Counted from the stretch's first letter, positions 53,873 through 64,000 are shown. The stretch: 64,000 nt of DNA from Solimonas sp. K1W22B-7 (GCF_003428335.1 NZ_CP031704.1:3038001-3102000); one strand, 5' to 3'. Notes: generated by a model from the sequence alone, not told the origin. Made by a program: numbers and translations.

Positions 53873-55570
53873 TCAGGCCGCGCGCTGGGCGGCGGCACGC
53901 TGCGCCAGGGCGCGGTTGACGCCCGACAGGATGGCCTTCAGCGAGGCAGTGACGATGTTGGCGTCACGGCCGACGCCGAACAGGGATTTGCCCGTGCCCA
54001 GCTTCAGCTCGATGTAGCTCACCGCCGCCGCGTCGGCGCCGGCACCGATGGCGTGCTCGTGGTAGTCCTGCACCGTCACGCGCTCGCCGATCACCTTGGA
54101 GATGGCATTGATGAAGGCGTCGATCGGGCCGTTGCCCTGGCCGGCGATGCGCTGCGGCTTGCCGTCCACCGCGATCTCGGTGGACATCTCCACCTGGTCG
54201 CGGGTGGAATCTTCCACCAGGTGATGGGCGACGTAGCCGTAGGGCGCCTGGGTTTCCAGGTAGCTGCGGCGGAACACGGACTCGATGTCGGCGGCGGTGA
54301 CTTCCTTGCCGCTGGCGTCGGTCAGCTCCTGCACGATCTGGCTGAACTCGATCTGCAGGCGGCGCGGCAGCACCAGGCCGTATTCGTGCTCCAGCAGGTA
54401 GGCGATGCCGCCCTTGCCGGACTGCGAGTTGACGCGGATCACGGCCTCGTAGGAACGGCCCAGATCCAGCGGGTCGATGGGCAGGTAGGGCATCTCCCAG
54501 ATGTCTTCTTCCTTGCGCGCCGAGAAGGCCTTCTTGATCGCGTCCTGGTGCGAGCCCGAGAACGAGGTGAAGACCAGGTCGCCGACGTAGGGATGGCGCG
54601 GGTGCACCGGCAGCTGGTTGCTGTACTCGACGGTCTTGCGGACCTCGTCGATGTCGGAGAAATCCAGGCCCGGATGCACGCCCTGGGTGTACATGTTCAG
54701 CGCCAGGTTGACGATGTCGACGTTGCCGGTGCGCTCGCCGTTGCCGAACAGGCAGCCTTCGATGCGGTCGGCGCCGGCCATCATCGCGAACTCGGCGGCG
54801 GCGGTACCGGTGCCGCGGTCGTTATGCGGGTGGACGGACAGGATGATCGCCTCGCGCTTGGCCAGGTTGCGGTGCATCCACTCGATCATGTCGGCGAAGA
54901 TGTTGGGCGTGGAGTGCTCGACCGTGGACGGCAGGTTGATGATGACCGGCTTTTCCCGGGTGGCACCCAGGGCATCCACCACGGCATCGACCACGCGCTT
55001 GGAGAAGTCCAGCTCGGTGCCGGAGAACATCTCGGGCGAGTACTCGAAGACCCACTCCGTTTCCGGTCGCTCGTCGGCCAGTTGGCGGATCAGGCGGGCA
55101 TGGGCCACGGCCAGTTCGTCCAGCACCTGGTCCTGGCTCAGGTTGAACACCACGCGGCGCATGATCGGCGCCGTGGCGTTGTAGTAGTGCACGATGGCGC
55201 GCTTGGCGCCCTTCAGGGCCTCGAAGGTCCGGCGGATCAGCGGCTCGCGCGCAGGGGTCAGCACCTGCACGGTGACGTCGTCCGGGATCAGCTTGTTGTC
55301 GATCAGGTGGCGCAGGAAATCGAACTCGGTTTCCGAGGCGCTGGGAAAGCCGACCTCGATCTCCTTGAAGCCGATCTTGATCAGCTGGTTGAACATCGCC
55401 AGCTTGCGGTCACGGTTCATCGGCTCGATCAGCGACTGGTTGCCATCGCGCAGGTCGGTGGACAGCCACACCGGCGGGCGCGTGATGACGGCATCGGGCC
55501 AGCTACGGTCGCGCAGGTGGACAGGGGCGAAAGGACGATACTTCGTCGCGGGATTCTTCAACATGGTCAT
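53873..55570 (-). CDS. leuA: 2-isopropylmalate synthase (yeast-type)
   Basis: First committed leucine step: acetyl-CoA plus ketoisovalerate. 565 residues, the longer yeast/alpha-type LeuA. Catalytic segment [12 protein letters not shown], metal histidines [27 protein letters not shown]-like region, and the C-terminal regulatory domain (about 440-560) that binds leucine. ATG at 55570 with GAGGT 6 bp upstream; that site is buried in a hairpin. Preceded by a leader peptide gene, suggesting leucine control at both enzyme and RNA level. Confidence 0.95.
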   Translation of the reverse strand: MTMLKNPATKYRPFAPVHLRDRSWPDAVITRPPVWLSTDLRDGNQSLIEPMNRDRKLAMFNQLIKIGFKEIEVGFPSASETEFDFLRHLIDNKLIPDDVTVQVLTPAREPLIRRTFEALKGAKRAIVHYYNATAPIMRRVVFNLSQDQVLDELAVAHARLIRQLADERPETEWVFEYSPEMFSGTELDFSKRVVDAVVDALGATREKPVIINLPSTVEHSTPNIFADMIEWMHRNLAKREAIILSVHPHNDRGTGTAAAEFAMMAGADRIEGCLFGNGERTGNVDIVNLALNMYTQGVHPGLDFSDIDEVRKTVEYSNQLPVHPRHPYVGDLVFTSFSGSHQDAIKKAFSARKEEDIWEMPYLPIDPLDLGRSYEAVIRVNSQSGKGGIAYLLEHEYGLVLPRRLQIEFSQIVQELTDASGKEVTAADIESVFRRSYLETQAPYGYVAHHLVEDSTRDQVEMSTEIAVDGKPQRIAGQGNGPIDAFINAISKVIGERVTVQDYHEHAIGAGADAAAVSYIELKLGTGKSLFGVGRDANIVTASLKAILSGVNRALAQRAAAQRAA

Positions 55571-55576
55571 GGGGTT

Positions 55577-55590
55577 ACCTCACATGAGGT
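55577..55590 (-). promoter_or_regulatory. Hairpin sequestering the leuA ribosome-binding site
   Basis: Minus-strand ACCTC-ATGT-GAGGT; the 3' arm is the leuA Shine-Dalgarno. A second hairpin, GAATCC-TAT-GGATTC, lies just upstream at 55599-55613. Together with the leucine leader this could couple leucyl-tRNA levels to leuA translation. Confidence 0.6.
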
Positions 55591-55696
55591 CCGCAGGGGA
55601 ATCCTATGGATTCTACTCCCGGCGGCGGGAAATTTGGGTACTTCAGTGGCTTTGCACGGTTTGGGCCCCGTGCGGGCGCGCGCTTTATGTTCTGTC

Positions 55697-55795
55697 TTAC
55701 GACAGAAGAAGGAGACTAAGAAGCGCGGGTGCGGCAAACGGCCGTGCGCCCAGGGGCGCAGCGGAGACAGCGAAATGGCCGTTTGTGGAAGACAT
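55697..55795 (-). CDS. leuL: Candidate leuA leader peptide (leuL)
   Basis: A 32-residue frame beginning MSSTNGHFAVSAAPLG and ending ALLSLLLLS; six leucine codons in the last eight positions (CTT CTT AGT CTC CTT CTT CTG TCG TAA). It sits in the 278-bp gap between pssA and leuA, 126 bp upstream of leuA. The RNA folds into CAAACGGCC/GGCCGTTTG enclosing a TGCGCCC/GGCGCA hairpin, then TTCTGTC-GTAA-GACAGAA made of the last leucine codons and the stop. Ribosome stalling for lack of leucyl-tRNA would disrupt the latter. I see no classical U-run terminator, so the output may be translational, via the hairpin at 55577-55590. Not previously annotated in any way visible to me. Confidence 0.75.
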   Translation of the reverse strand: MSSTNGHFAVSAAPLGARPFAAPALLSLLLLS

Positions 55796-55801
55796 ACCCG
55801 G

Positions 55802-55831
55802 ATATTAGAGCATCTACGCCGGCGCTTTCAA
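55802..55831 (-). promoter_or_regulatory. leuL-leuA promoter
   Basis: Minus strand: -35 TTGAAA (55826-55831), 18-bp spacer, -10 TAATAT (55802-55807). The expected start is at or within 2 nt of the leuL ATG, so the leader mRNA would be leaderless or almost so; no Shine-Dalgarno is present before the ATG. Confidence 0.7.
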
Positions 55832-55848
55832 ACCACCTGTCCGCCTGA

Positions 55849-56652
55849 TCAGGCCGCTGATGCCGGCTTCTTGCGCAGCTTGCGCCACAGCACCACCGCC
55901 GGGCCTGACAGGGCGTAGGCGAAGAACAGCATGAACAGGATGCGCGGCGGGTCGATCAGCACCAGGGCCAGCACGCCGACCACCGAGGCGAAGGACAGGA
56001 AGCGCAGGCGTGCGTTGAGGTTGAGCTTCTTGAAGCTGTTGTAGCGGAAGCTCGACACCATCGACAGCGCCGTGGCCAGCGTCAGCGGCGCGGCGACGAT
56101 CAGGGCGTCATGTCCGTCGATGGGCACGTGGCCGGCCACCCAGGCGAACAGCGAGTGGCTGTCGTCCACGCAGCTCCAGACGAAGAAGGTCACCACCGCC
56201 GCTGCGGCGGGGCTGGGTACGCCGTAGAAGTCCTTGTTGGAACTGGCAATGGCGGACAGCACGTTGAAGCGCGCCAGGCGCATGGCCGCGCAGGCGGCGT
56301 AGGTGAAGGCGATCACCCAGCCCAGCTTGCCGCCGATCCAGCGGTAGTCGGCCAGGCCGTTGAGGGAATAGGCGTAGATCAGGATGGCCGGCGCGATGCC
56401 GAAGGCCACCATGTCGCAGAGCGAGTCGAACTCCTTGCCGAAGTCGCTCTGGGTGTTGGTCCAGCGCGCCACGCGACCGTCGAGGCCGTCGGCGATCATG
56501 GCGGCGAAGATGCCGTAGACCGCTGCCTCGAAACGCCCGTCCATCGCCATGATGATGGCGTAGAAACCGCCGAACAGGGTTCCGGTGGTGAACAGGTTGG
56601 GCAGCAGGTAGATGCCCTTGCGGCGCTTCTTGACCGGCGCACTGTCATCCAT
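55849..56652 (-). CDS. pssA: CDP-diacylglycerol-serine O-phosphatidyltransferase
   Basis: Makes phosphatidylserine, precursor of phosphatidylethanolamine. 267 residues from the ATG at 56652, with GAGG 8 bp upstream; upstream ATG at 56679 is possible. CDP-alcohol phosphotransferase signature DGLDGRVARWTNTQSDFGKEFDSLCD, six to eight spans. The neighbourhood ilvC-pssA-leuA is seen in other gammaproteobacteria. It is separated from ilvC by a terminator and an inverted repeat, so it has its own start of transcription. Confidence 0.93.
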   Translation of the reverse strand: MDDSAPVKKRRKGIYLLPNLFTTGTLFGGFYAIIMAMDGRFEAAVYGIFAAMIADGLDGRVARWTNTQSDFGKEFDSLCDMVAFGIAPAILIYAYSLNGLADYRWIGGKLGWVIAFTYAACAAMRLARFNVLSAIASSNKDFYGVPSPAAAAVVTFFVWSCVDDSHSLFAWVAGHVPIDGHDALIVAAPLTLATALSMVSSFRYNSFKKLNLNARLRFLSFASVVGVLALVLIDPPRILFMLFFAYALSGPAVVLWRKLRKKPASAA

Positions 56653-56746
56653 TGATCGATCCTCAGGAGATTGGGCCATCTTACTGTTTGGGAAGGGGGA
56701 AATCCAAAGCTTGTCTCCTCTCTCCCGTCTGCGGGAGAGAGGCCGG

Positions 56747-56810
56747 GAGAGAGGGGTTCTGTAAATCGCGACGAGGCTGGCCAAGCCACCATCTACAGAA
56801 CCCCTCTCTC
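56747..56810. repeat. Long perfect inverted repeat upstream of pssA
   Basis: 17-bp arms GAGAGAGGGGTTCTGTA (56747-56763) and its exact complement (56794-56810), 30-bp loop. Flanked by two smaller hairpins of the CTCTCCC/GGGAGAG type at 56712-56735 and 56862-56884. The 296-bp gap 56653-56948 contains these and the ilvC terminator, but no gene. Confidence 0.75.
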
Positions 56811-56886
56811 GGCAACCGCTCCATGCGTTGCCCTACCTCGGGCATCCATGCCCTCGCCCTGCCCCTCTCCCACAAGGGGAGAGGGA

Positions 56887-56915
56887 ACAAAAAAGGGCCG
56901 CTTTTCAGCGGCCCT
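56887..56915 (-). terminator. ilvC terminator
   Basis: Stem GGGCCGC / GCGGCCC with TGAAAA loop on the minus strand, followed by TTTTTT. 33 bp downstream of the ilvC stop. Confidence 0.9.
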
Positions 56916-56948
56916 CCGAAGTGCACTACCGCGCTTTCGCGCTTCTTC

Positions 56949-58536
<1,588 letters not shown>

Positions 58537-58546
58537 AGGGGCGCGC

Positions 58547-58575
58547 ACATTAGCTGTGTCGCCATGCAAAATCAA
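58547..58575 (-). promoter_or_regulatory. ilvN-ilvC promoter
   Basis: -35 TTGATT (58570-58575), 17-bp spacer, -10 TAATGT (58547-58552) on the minus strand. Predicted start near 58540, giving a 5' leader of only 3-5 nt and no Shine-Dalgarno before the ATG, hence a near-leaderless mRNA. Confidence 0.7.
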
Positions 58576-58688
58576 TCTTTTGGGCAGCTTGCGGGGGGCC
58601 CGGAAAAGCCTTGGCGGCACCGCGCATGAGTTATTATTCACCCGCCGTTTTCCAAGCTCAAACAATAAACAACAACGGGGAGTTCAGG

Positions 58689-60104
58689 ATGGCCAAGCCC
58701 GCCACCATCAAGGCTGCGGTTGCTGTTCTTTTCGTGGTTCTTCTGGCCGCGGTCGGCCTGACGGTCTGGTCCGGAAGCGAAAAGACGCAAATTCTCGGCC
58801 CCACGCACCTGGCGCAGGACAGCGAGGGGCGCGTCTGGGTCATCGCCAATTCCACGCTTTACCTGCTGGACGCCGAAGGCGCCCTGCTGCGCCGCTGGAC
58901 CCGGGGCCAGTTGCCGATCCCGCCGGACTGGTCGGGACTGGCGGCTTACGACCAGGGCCGGGTGCTGATGGGCAGCCTGGGCAGCAGCAAGGTCTACCGC
59001 GTGGACGACCAGGGCCGGGTGGAAACCATCATCGACCCGGCCGCGACCTCCGCGGGACGCTTCTTCAGCGTGTACAGCCTGGCCTGGGACCCGGTATCCG
59101 GGCGCATCCTGGTGAGCGACACCAGCAACCATCGCCTGCTGGCCTTCGACGCCTCCGGCAGCCTGCTGTCGCAGGCAGGCGGCAGCCAGGGCGGCCCCTA
59201 CAACTACCCCAATGCCCTCGGGATGGCGCCGGACGGGCGCCTCTTCGTGGCCAACACCAATCATCATCGTGTGGACTGGCTGAGCCCTGCCCTGTCGCCG
59301 GGCGAACCCCTGGCGCTCCACGACCGGGGCCGCATGCGCTGCTGCTCCTGGTCCATGGCGGCCGCAGTCGCGCCGGGCGGGCAGCGTTATGCCAGCTTCC
59401 TGGACAACGGCATGTCCGCCGGCCAGGTCTACCAGTTCGATTCCGAAGGGGTGATGCTCTACGAGCTGTCCCTGCCGAACCCGCGTCCCTGGGTCACCTC
59501 GCTGCTGGCGCGCCGCAGCGACCTGCTGCTGGCCGACACCAGTGCCGAGGGCTTCCGCATCCACCACTTCAACCACACGCCGCGCCTGCTGGGCGAATTC
59601 GGCGACGCCGCGTTCCGCCAGCAAATGGGCCAGGCCCGGGAGCAGCGCCAGTCCTACGCGCGGCTGCAGAAGCTGGGGCAAGGGCTCGCCCTGCTGTCCG
59701 GCGTCGGCCTGCTGCTGGGGGCGCTGCTGCTGCGTCGGGCCGAGGCCATGGCCGCGACGGGCGGCGGCGATGACAACGACGCCATGCAGCGGACCCAGGC
59801 CATCGAACCGTATCCGCCGCGGCGCTTCGAGGACGGCCTTGCCGCCAACCGCCAGGCGCTGATGCTGGGCCTGCTGTTTCCGGGCCTGGGGCAGTTCCGG
59901 CAGCGGCGCCTGACACCCGGCATCGCCTTTCTGGTCGCCGGCCTGGGTTTCGGCTGGAACGGCTTCATGGTCCTGTACACGGTGCTGACCCGCACCGCCG
60001 AGGTAGACCCGAAGCTCCTCTACGGCAGCCTGATGGTGGTGATCCTGGTATGGGTGGCGAGCCTCGTCGATACGGCCCGCAACGCCCCGGCCGCGGACGC
60101 CTGA
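58689..60104 (+). CDS. NHL-repeat membrane protein between ilvN and ilvB
   Basis: 471 residues from the ATG at 58689, CAGG 2 bp and GGGGAG 8 bp upstream. N-terminal span (KAAVAVLFVVLLAAVGLTVW), an NHL/SMP-30-like propeller (about 35-340) with LAQDSEGRVWVIANST, LVSDTSNHRLLAF, MAPDGRLFVANTNHHRV, a second span (about 340-365) and a C-terminal pair of spans (LMLGLLFPGLGQFRQRRLTPGIAFLVAG). The propeller is predicted periplasmic. Function unknown. It separates the two acetolactate synthase genes and starts 150 bp from the divergent ilvN. A -10-like TATTAT precedes it with a poor -35. Confidence 0.85.
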   Translation: MAKPATIKAAVAVLFVVLLAAVGLTVWSGSEKTQILGPTHLAQDSEGRVWVIANSTLYLLDAEGALLRRWTRGQLPIPPDWSGLAAYDQGRVLMGSLGSSKVYRVDDQGRVETIIDPAATSAGRFFSVYSLAWDPVSGRILVSDTSNHRLLAFDASGSLLSQAGGSQGGPYNYPNALGMAPDGRLFVANTNHHRVDWLSPALSPGEPLALHDRGRMRCCSWSMAAAVAPGGQRYASFLDNGMSAGQVYQFDSEGVMLYELSLPNPRPWVTSLLARRSDLLLADTSAEGFRIHHFNHTPRLLGEFGDAAFRQQMGQAREQRQSYARLQKLGQGLALLSGVGLLLGALLLRRAEAMAATGGGDDNDAMQRTQAIEPYPPRRFEDGLAANRQALMLGLLFPGLGQFRQRRLTPGIAFLVAGLGFGWNGFMVLYTVLTRTAEVDPKLLYGSLMVVILVWVASLVDTARNAPAADA

Positions 60105-60153
60105 GCGGCCCGGAGTGGCCGCCCGGCCCTCCCGGAGGCGGGCCTGCGCATGT

Positions 60154-60159
60154 TATAAA
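60154..60159 (+). promoter_or_regulatory. Possible -10 element for ilvB
   Basis: TATAAA upstream of ilvB, 27 bp before the ATG, with no clear -35 box at the expected distance. Tentative. Confidence 0.3.
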
Positions 60160-60185
60160 GAGCGCTTGTCTTTTTTAGCTGCTGA

Positions 60186-62036
60186 ATGCCCATGAATGCC
60201 GTGCTGAAACCTGCTGTCCACCCCCTTGCCGGCAAGACCATGACCGGCGCGGAAATCGTCGTCCAGCTGCTGGCGGACGAGGGTACCGGCGCGGTATTCG
60301 GCTACAGCGGCGGTGCCATCCTGCCGACCTACGACGCCATCTTCCGCTTCAACCGCGAAAACCGCGCCGACAACGGCGCGGAGAAGATGCCGCTGATCGT
60401 GCCCGCCAACGAGCAGGCCGCCGGCTTCATGGCGGCCGGCTATGCCCGCGCCTCCGGCAAGGTCGGCGTCTGCCTGGTGACCTCCGGCCCCGGCGCCACC
60501 AACACCGTGACCCCGGTGCGCGACTGCATGGCGGATTCGATCCCCATCGTGGTGCTCTGCGGCCAGGTGCCGACCCATGCGGTGGGCACCGACGCCTTCC
60601 AGGAAGCCCCGATCAGCACGATCATGGGCTCGGCCGCCAAGCACGTGTTCCTGGTGACCGACCCGAGCAAGCTCGAGGCCACGGTCCGTACCGCCTTCGA
60701 GATCGCCCGCACCGGCCGCCCCGGCCCGGTGGTGGTGGACATCCCCAAGGACGTGCAGAACTGGAGCGGCACGTTCAAGGGTGAAGGCGTGCTGCCGATC
60801 CCGGGCTATCGCGCTCGCCTCAAGCAGGTCTACGACAACCGCCTCTCGACCGAGCAGGTGGCCAAGCTCCACGAGATGCTCAAGGCATCGAAGCGCCCGC
60901 TGATCTACGCCGGCGGCGGCGTGATCCATGGCGAAGCCTCGGCCTCGCTGCGCAGCTTCGCCAAGGCCTTCGGCATCCCGGTGACCACCACCCTGATGGG
61001 CATCGGCGCGTATGACACCACCGACCCGCTGGCGCTGGAAATGCTGGGCATGCATGGCACCGCCTTCGCCAACTACGCCACCGACGACTGCGACTTCCTG
61101 ATCGCCGTGGGCGCGCGCTTCGACGACCGCGTCGCCGGTGTGCCGTCCAAGTTCGCGCCGAGTGCCAAGGGCATCGCGCACTTCGACATCGATCCCTCCG
61201 AGATCAACAAGGTCAAGCGCGTCAGCTGGCACCACGTGGGCGAGCTGAACAACGCCCTGGGCCGCGTCGAGGCCTACCTGAACGAGCAGGGCTTCCGCCC
61301 CGACTACAGCGCCTGGCACGCCCACATCGCCGAGCTGAAGCAGAAGCACCCGATGAACTACGAGCGCGGCGGCGACCATATCCAGCCGCACGCCGTGATC
61401 GAGGAAATCAACAAGATCACCCAGGGCGAGGCGATCGTCGCCACCGGCGTCGGCCAGCACCAGATGTGGGCGGCGCAGTACTTCGACTTCAAGCACCCGC
61501 GCCTGTGGCTGACCTCGGGCTCCATGGGCACCATGGGCTTCGGCCTGCCGGCGGCCCTGGGCGCGCAGTTCGCCTGCCCGGACAAGATCGTGATCGACAT
61601 CGACGGCGACGCCTCGATCCGCATGAACCTGGGCGAGCTGGAAACCGCCACCACCTACAGCGCCCCGGTGAAGGTGGTCGTGCTGAACAACTTCGGCGAC
61701 GGCATGGTGAAGCAGTGGCAGCGCCTGTTCTTCGACAGCCGCTACGCCGGCTCCGACAAGAGCCTGCACCAAAAGGACTTCATCAAGGCCGCCGAGGCCG
61801 ACGGCTACCGCTTTGCGGTGCGCGTCAGCAGCAAGGCCGACCTGCCGCGCGTGGTCAAGGACTTCATCGAGTTCAAGGGCCCGGCCTTCCTGGAAGTCAT
61901 CATCGACCCGATGGCCTCGGTCTACCCGATGGTGGGCCCGGGCATGTCCTACGAGCAGATGATCACCGGCGACTGGATTGCCTCGCGCAGCGCCGCCCCG
62001 GTTTCGGATGACGTCAAGAACACCCAGATGTTCTGA
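60186..62036 (+). CDS. ilvB: Acetolactate synthase large (catalytic) subunit
   Basis: ThDP-dependent condensation of pyruvate. 616 residues starting MPMNAVLKPAVHPLAGKTMTG; ATG at 60192 also possible. Catalytic glutamate in VPANEQAAGFMAAGYAR, FAD loop GMHGTAFANYA, ThDP motif DIDGDASIRMNLGELETA. The region NNFGDGMVKQWQRLFF differs from the usual gammaproteobacterial NNEEQGMVTQWQ pattern, resembling a separate clade. Small-subunit gene is upstream on the other strand; ilvB is a single gene. Confidence 0.94.
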   Translation: MPMNAVLKPAVHPLAGKTMTGAEIVVQLLADEGTGAVFGYSGGAILPTYDAIFRFNRENRADNGAEKMPLIVPANEQAAGFMAAGYARASGKVGVCLVTSGPGATNTVTPVRDCMADSIPIVVLCGQVPTHAVGTDAFQEAPISTIMGSAAKHVFLVTDPSKLEATVRTAFEIARTGRPGPVVVDIPKDVQNWSGTFKGEGVLPIPGYRARLKQVYDNRLSTEQVAKLHEMLKASKRPLIYAGGGVIHGEASASLRSFAKAFGIPVTTTLMGIGAYDTTDPLALEMLGMHGTAFANYATDDCDFLIAVGARFDDRVAGVPSKFAPSAKGIAHFDIDPSEINKVKRVSWHHVGELNNALGRVEAYLNEQGFRPDYSAWHAHIAELKQKHPMNYERGGDHIQPHAVIEEINKITQGEAIVATGVGQHQMWAAQYFDFKHPRLWLTSGSMGTMGFGLPAALGAQFACPDKIVIDIDGDASIRMNLGELETATTYSAPVKVVVLNNFGDGMVKQWQRLFFDSRYAGSDKSLHQKDFIKAAEADGYRFAVRVSSKADLPRVVKDFIEFKGPAFLEVIIDPMASVYPMVGPGMSYEQMITGDWIASRSAAPVSDDVKNTQMF

Positions 62037-62040
62037 GGAT

Positions 62041-62155
62041 GTGAATAAACCTGCTGCGCGGCCCGATCTTGCATCTCCGGTGCTCACCGTACTGCTGTAC
62101 GGCTCCGCTCCTCGAAGCAACCTCGGGCCGCTCGACACGGTTTCTTCACACCCTC
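62041..62155. repeat. Dispersed ~115-bp intergenic repeat, copy 2 (inverted)
   Basis: Reverse complement matches 5360-5476 along its length, including GAGCGGCCCGAGGTTG, TCGAGGAGCGGAG, GAGCACCGGAGA and GCAGCAGGTTTATTCAC. Lies directly downstream of ilvB. 62156-62251 shows no gene. Confidence 0.8.
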
Positions 62156-62251
62156 TGAGCGCTTAGGGGACCAAAACGGCCTCTTCGGAAACGAACGGTC
62201 CAGAACACCCCCGGCGCGGCTATGATGGGTCCCCATGAGCCCCGCCCAGCC

Positions 62252-62929
62252 ATGAACGACGCCCTGGACCCGCTTGCCGTCGCCCGACAGCCCACGCAGC
62301 AGCGTGCGCGGGACCGTTTCGACCGCATCCTGGCCGAGGCCGAAGCCCTGCTGCTGGAGGCCGGCCTGTCCGGCTTTTCCGTGCCGGTGCTGGCCGAGCG
62401 CCTGGACTACACCCGCGGCAGCATCTACGCCTACTTCCCCACCCCCTACGCCATCCTCAACGAACTGGTGGCGCGCTACCTGGTGGAGATCGAGTCGCAG
62501 TTCCGCGCCCGCGCCGACGAACTGCGAGGCATGACGCTGCGCGAGGCCATCGCAGCCGTGGTGGACCACTCCGTGAGCTTCTACGAGGCCAACCCGGTGG
62601 CGCGCCTGCTGATCCTGGGTGGCGCCGTCACCGACGACAGCTTCCGCGCCCAGGAGATGACCATCAAGCACCTGGGCGACCTGGGCCGCGCGGTCTGGAC
62701 CCAGAAGGGCGTCAGGCTGCCCAACGGTCCCCCGGACGTGACGACGCTGTCGGTGGACATCGCCACCGCCTGCTTCCGTCGCTCCTTCTTCGAACACGGA
62801 TCGATCACGCCGGCCTACCGCGATGCCGCGGTGGCCGCGATGATGAATTTCCTGCTGCCGTACGTCGACACGACGCCGGCCCCCGCTGTTGCCGCCAGAA
62901 CTAAAAGCAAGCCGAGGAGAAAAACATGA
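62252..62929 (+). CDS. TetR family transcriptional regulator
   Basis: 225 residues from the ATG at 62252. N-terminal HTH: RFDRILAEAEALLLEAGLSGFSVPVLAERLDYTRGSIYAYFPTPYAILNELV. C-terminal ligand-binding domain of unknown specificity and a basic tail (RTKSKPRRKT). Its stop overlaps the start of the acyl-CoA synthetase (ATGA), so it probably controls that gene and responds to a fatty-acid-derived ligand. Confidence 0.9.
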   Translation: MNDALDPLAVARQPTQQRARDRFDRILAEAEALLLEAGLSGFSVPVLAERLDYTRGSIYAYFPTPYAILNELVARYLVEIESQFRARADELRGMTLREAIAAVVDHSVSFYEANPVARLLILGGAVTDDSFRAQEMTIKHLGDLGRAVWTQKGVRLPNGPPDVTTLSVDIATACFRRSFFEHGSITPAYRDAAVAAMMNFLLPYVDTTPAPAVAARTKSKPRRKT

Positions 62930-64000
62930 CGACCGACGACCGCACGCCGCTCGCCTGCCTGTATCACTGGGAGAAGACCACTCCCGACACGATCCACCTG
63001 ACGCAGCCCGTGGGCGGCGGCAAGGTGGTGGATTACCGCTGGAACGAACTGATGGACGAGGTGCGGCGCATGGCCGCGCACCTGCAGTCGCTGAACCTGC
63101 CGCCGCGCAGCCAGGTGGCGATCCTCGCCAAGAACACCGCGCACTGGATGATGGCCGACTGGGCGATCCTGATGGCCGGCCACGTCAGCGTGCCGCTGTA
63201 TCCCACGCTCAACGCCGAGACCGTGCGCTACATCCTGGACCACAGCGAGTCGAAGCTGCTGTTCATCGGCAAGCTCGACGAGTGGGAGCAGATGAAGTCC
63301 GGCGTGCCGGCCGGCATGCCCAGCATCACGCTGCCGCTGGCGCCCGAGGGCGCACCGGGCGAGAAGTGGGAAGACATCATCGCCAGGACCGCGCCGCTGC
63401 AGGGCAACCCCGACCGCGCGCTCGACGAGATGGCCACCATCGTCTACACCTCGGGCAGCACCGGCCAGCCCAAGGGCGTGATGCAGACCTTCCGCTCCTT
63501 CAACGTCTGCGGCACGATGATGCACGACGTCATCCCGGCCAACTCCAGCGACCGCATGCTGTCCTACCTGCCGCTGGCGCACGTCGCCGAGCGCCTGGTG
63601 GTGCAGAACAGCTCCACCTACCACGGCTTCCGCGTGTTCTTCGCCGAGTCGCTGAATACCTTCGTGCAGGACCTGCGCCGCGCGCGGCCGACGATCTTCT
63701 TCTCGGTGCCGCGCCTGTGGACCAAGTTCCAGCTCGGCGTACTCGACAAGCTGCCGCTGAAGAAGCAGAAGCTGCTGTTCAGCATCCCCTTCGTGGGCAA
63801 GAAGCTGAAGTACAAGATCCTCGAGCAGCTCGGCCTGCAGGACGTGCGCGTGGCCTTCACCGGCGCCGCGCCGCTGCCGCCGCCGACCGTGGCCTGGTAT
63901 CGCAGCCTGGGCCTGGAGCTGCTGGAGGCCTACGGCATGAGTGAGAACTTCGCCTACTCGCATTTCACCCGCCCGGGTAGTGCACGCGTCGGCTACGTGG
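62926..64000 (+). CDS. Long-chain acyl-CoA synthetase (AMP-forming), 5' part
   Basis: Activates fatty acids to acyl-CoA. Only the first 358 codons are in the window. ATG at 62926 with GAGGAG 6 bp upstream. AMP-binding motif IVYTSGSTGQPKGVM near residue 180, SYLPLAHVAERL, and YGMSENFAYSHFT near the window end. The LPLKKQK insert and FSVPRLWTKF are typical of the FadD15/bubblegum-type long-chain branch. Co-transcribed with the TetR gene. Confidence 0.92.
   Translation, partial: MTTDDRTPLACLYHWEKTTPDTIHLTQPVGGGKVVDYRWNELMDEVRRMAAHLQSLNLPPRSQVAILAKNTAHWMMADWAILMAGHVSVPLYPTLNAETVRYILDHSESKLLFIGKLDEWEQMKSGVPAGMPSITLPLAPEGAPGEKWEDIIARTAPLQGNPDRALDEMATIVYTSGSTGQPKGVMQTFRSFNVCGTMMHDVIPANSSDRMLSYLPLAHVAERLVVQNSSTYHGFRVFFAESLNTFVQDLRRARPTIFFSVPRLWTKFQLGVLDKLPLKKQKLLFSIPFVGKKLKYKILEQLGLQDVRVAFTGAAPLPPPTVAWYRSLGLELLEAYGMSENFAYSHFTRPGSARVGYV

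Noticed and set aside
55655-55800. Structured intergenic element taken at first as another dispersed repeat
   Set aside because: Reading the minus strand showed the leucine-rich leader and attenuator-like hairpins, which explain the structure.
60153-62138. 661-codon open frame opposite ilvB
   Set aside because: Shadow of ilvB; H/D/R/G-rich without motifs.

Overview
High-GC gammaproteobacterial chromosome segment. Gene content and order (pcnB-folK-deoxynucleoside kinase-panBCD, lptF/lptG divergent from pepA-holC-valS, a PA2778/PA2779-type pair, a yeast-type leuA, sigma-54 type IV pilins) fit the Xanthomonadales/Nevskiales side of the class. A Nevskiales (Solimonas/Nevskia-like) host is my best guess; this is inference from gene content only.

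Layout. 1-20.9 kb is a dense housekeeping block: nnr (cut by the window edge), queG, a C39-like peptidase pair, pgi, a 2OG-Fe(II) oxygenase, panD/panC/panB, a dNK-type kinase, folK, pcnB, tRNA-Glu(CTC), a periplasmic glutathione peroxidase, an RDD protein, lptG/lptF, pepA, holC, a GT39-like membrane glycosyltransferase and valS. 20.9-22.7 kb holds two tandem type IV pilin genes, each with its own sigma-54 promoter and upstream TGTC clusters of PilR type. 22.4-45.4 kb is an accessory region read entirely on the minus strand. Its upstream end has a diheme c-type cytochrome-like protein. Then come a 3372-residue secreted mosaic protein, a transglutaminase-fold protein that lacks the usual cysteine and ends in a multi-membrane-span tail, an ATGA-overlapping 40-residue single-span peptide not previously apparent from longer-ORF calling, an RHS protein with an HNH/AHH-type C-terminal tip, and a DMP19-like candidate immunity gene. 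A 799-bp RAYT-type element with perfect 26-bp inverted ends and a 561-bp partial tandem copy lies downstream, followed by two small orphan genes. I read this as a polymorphic toxin/secreted-surface locus; it is the most interesting part of the window.

45.6-51.1 kb has a patatin-like phospholipase divergent from a MoxR-DUF58-TgpA operon. 51.3-53.8 kb has an Atg22/UMF1-type MFS protein, rimI and a family-4 uracil-DNA glycosylase. 53.9-62.0 kb is a branched-chain amino acid region. leuA is preceded by a candidate leucine-rich leader peptide (leuL) and a hairpin covering its ribosome-binding site. pssA, ilvC and ilvN follow on the same strand. ilvB lies on the opposite strand beyond an NHL-repeat membrane protein, so the two acetolactate synthase subunits are split. 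62.2-64 kb has a TetR regulator overlapping a long-chain acyl-CoA synthetase gene that runs off the window.

Regulatory and repeat structure includes strong promoters for tRNA-Glu, pepA, ilvN and leuL, the last two predicting almost leaderless mRNAs. pcnB has no ATG, GTG or TTG start, as in E. coli pcnB. A five-hairpin element with inverted ends sits beside the tRNA, a ~115-bp dispersed repeat occurs at 5.4 and 62.1 kb in opposite orientation, and a ~95-bp direct repeat brackets 22.6-30.2 kb. No rRNA, CRISPR array or prophage was seen.
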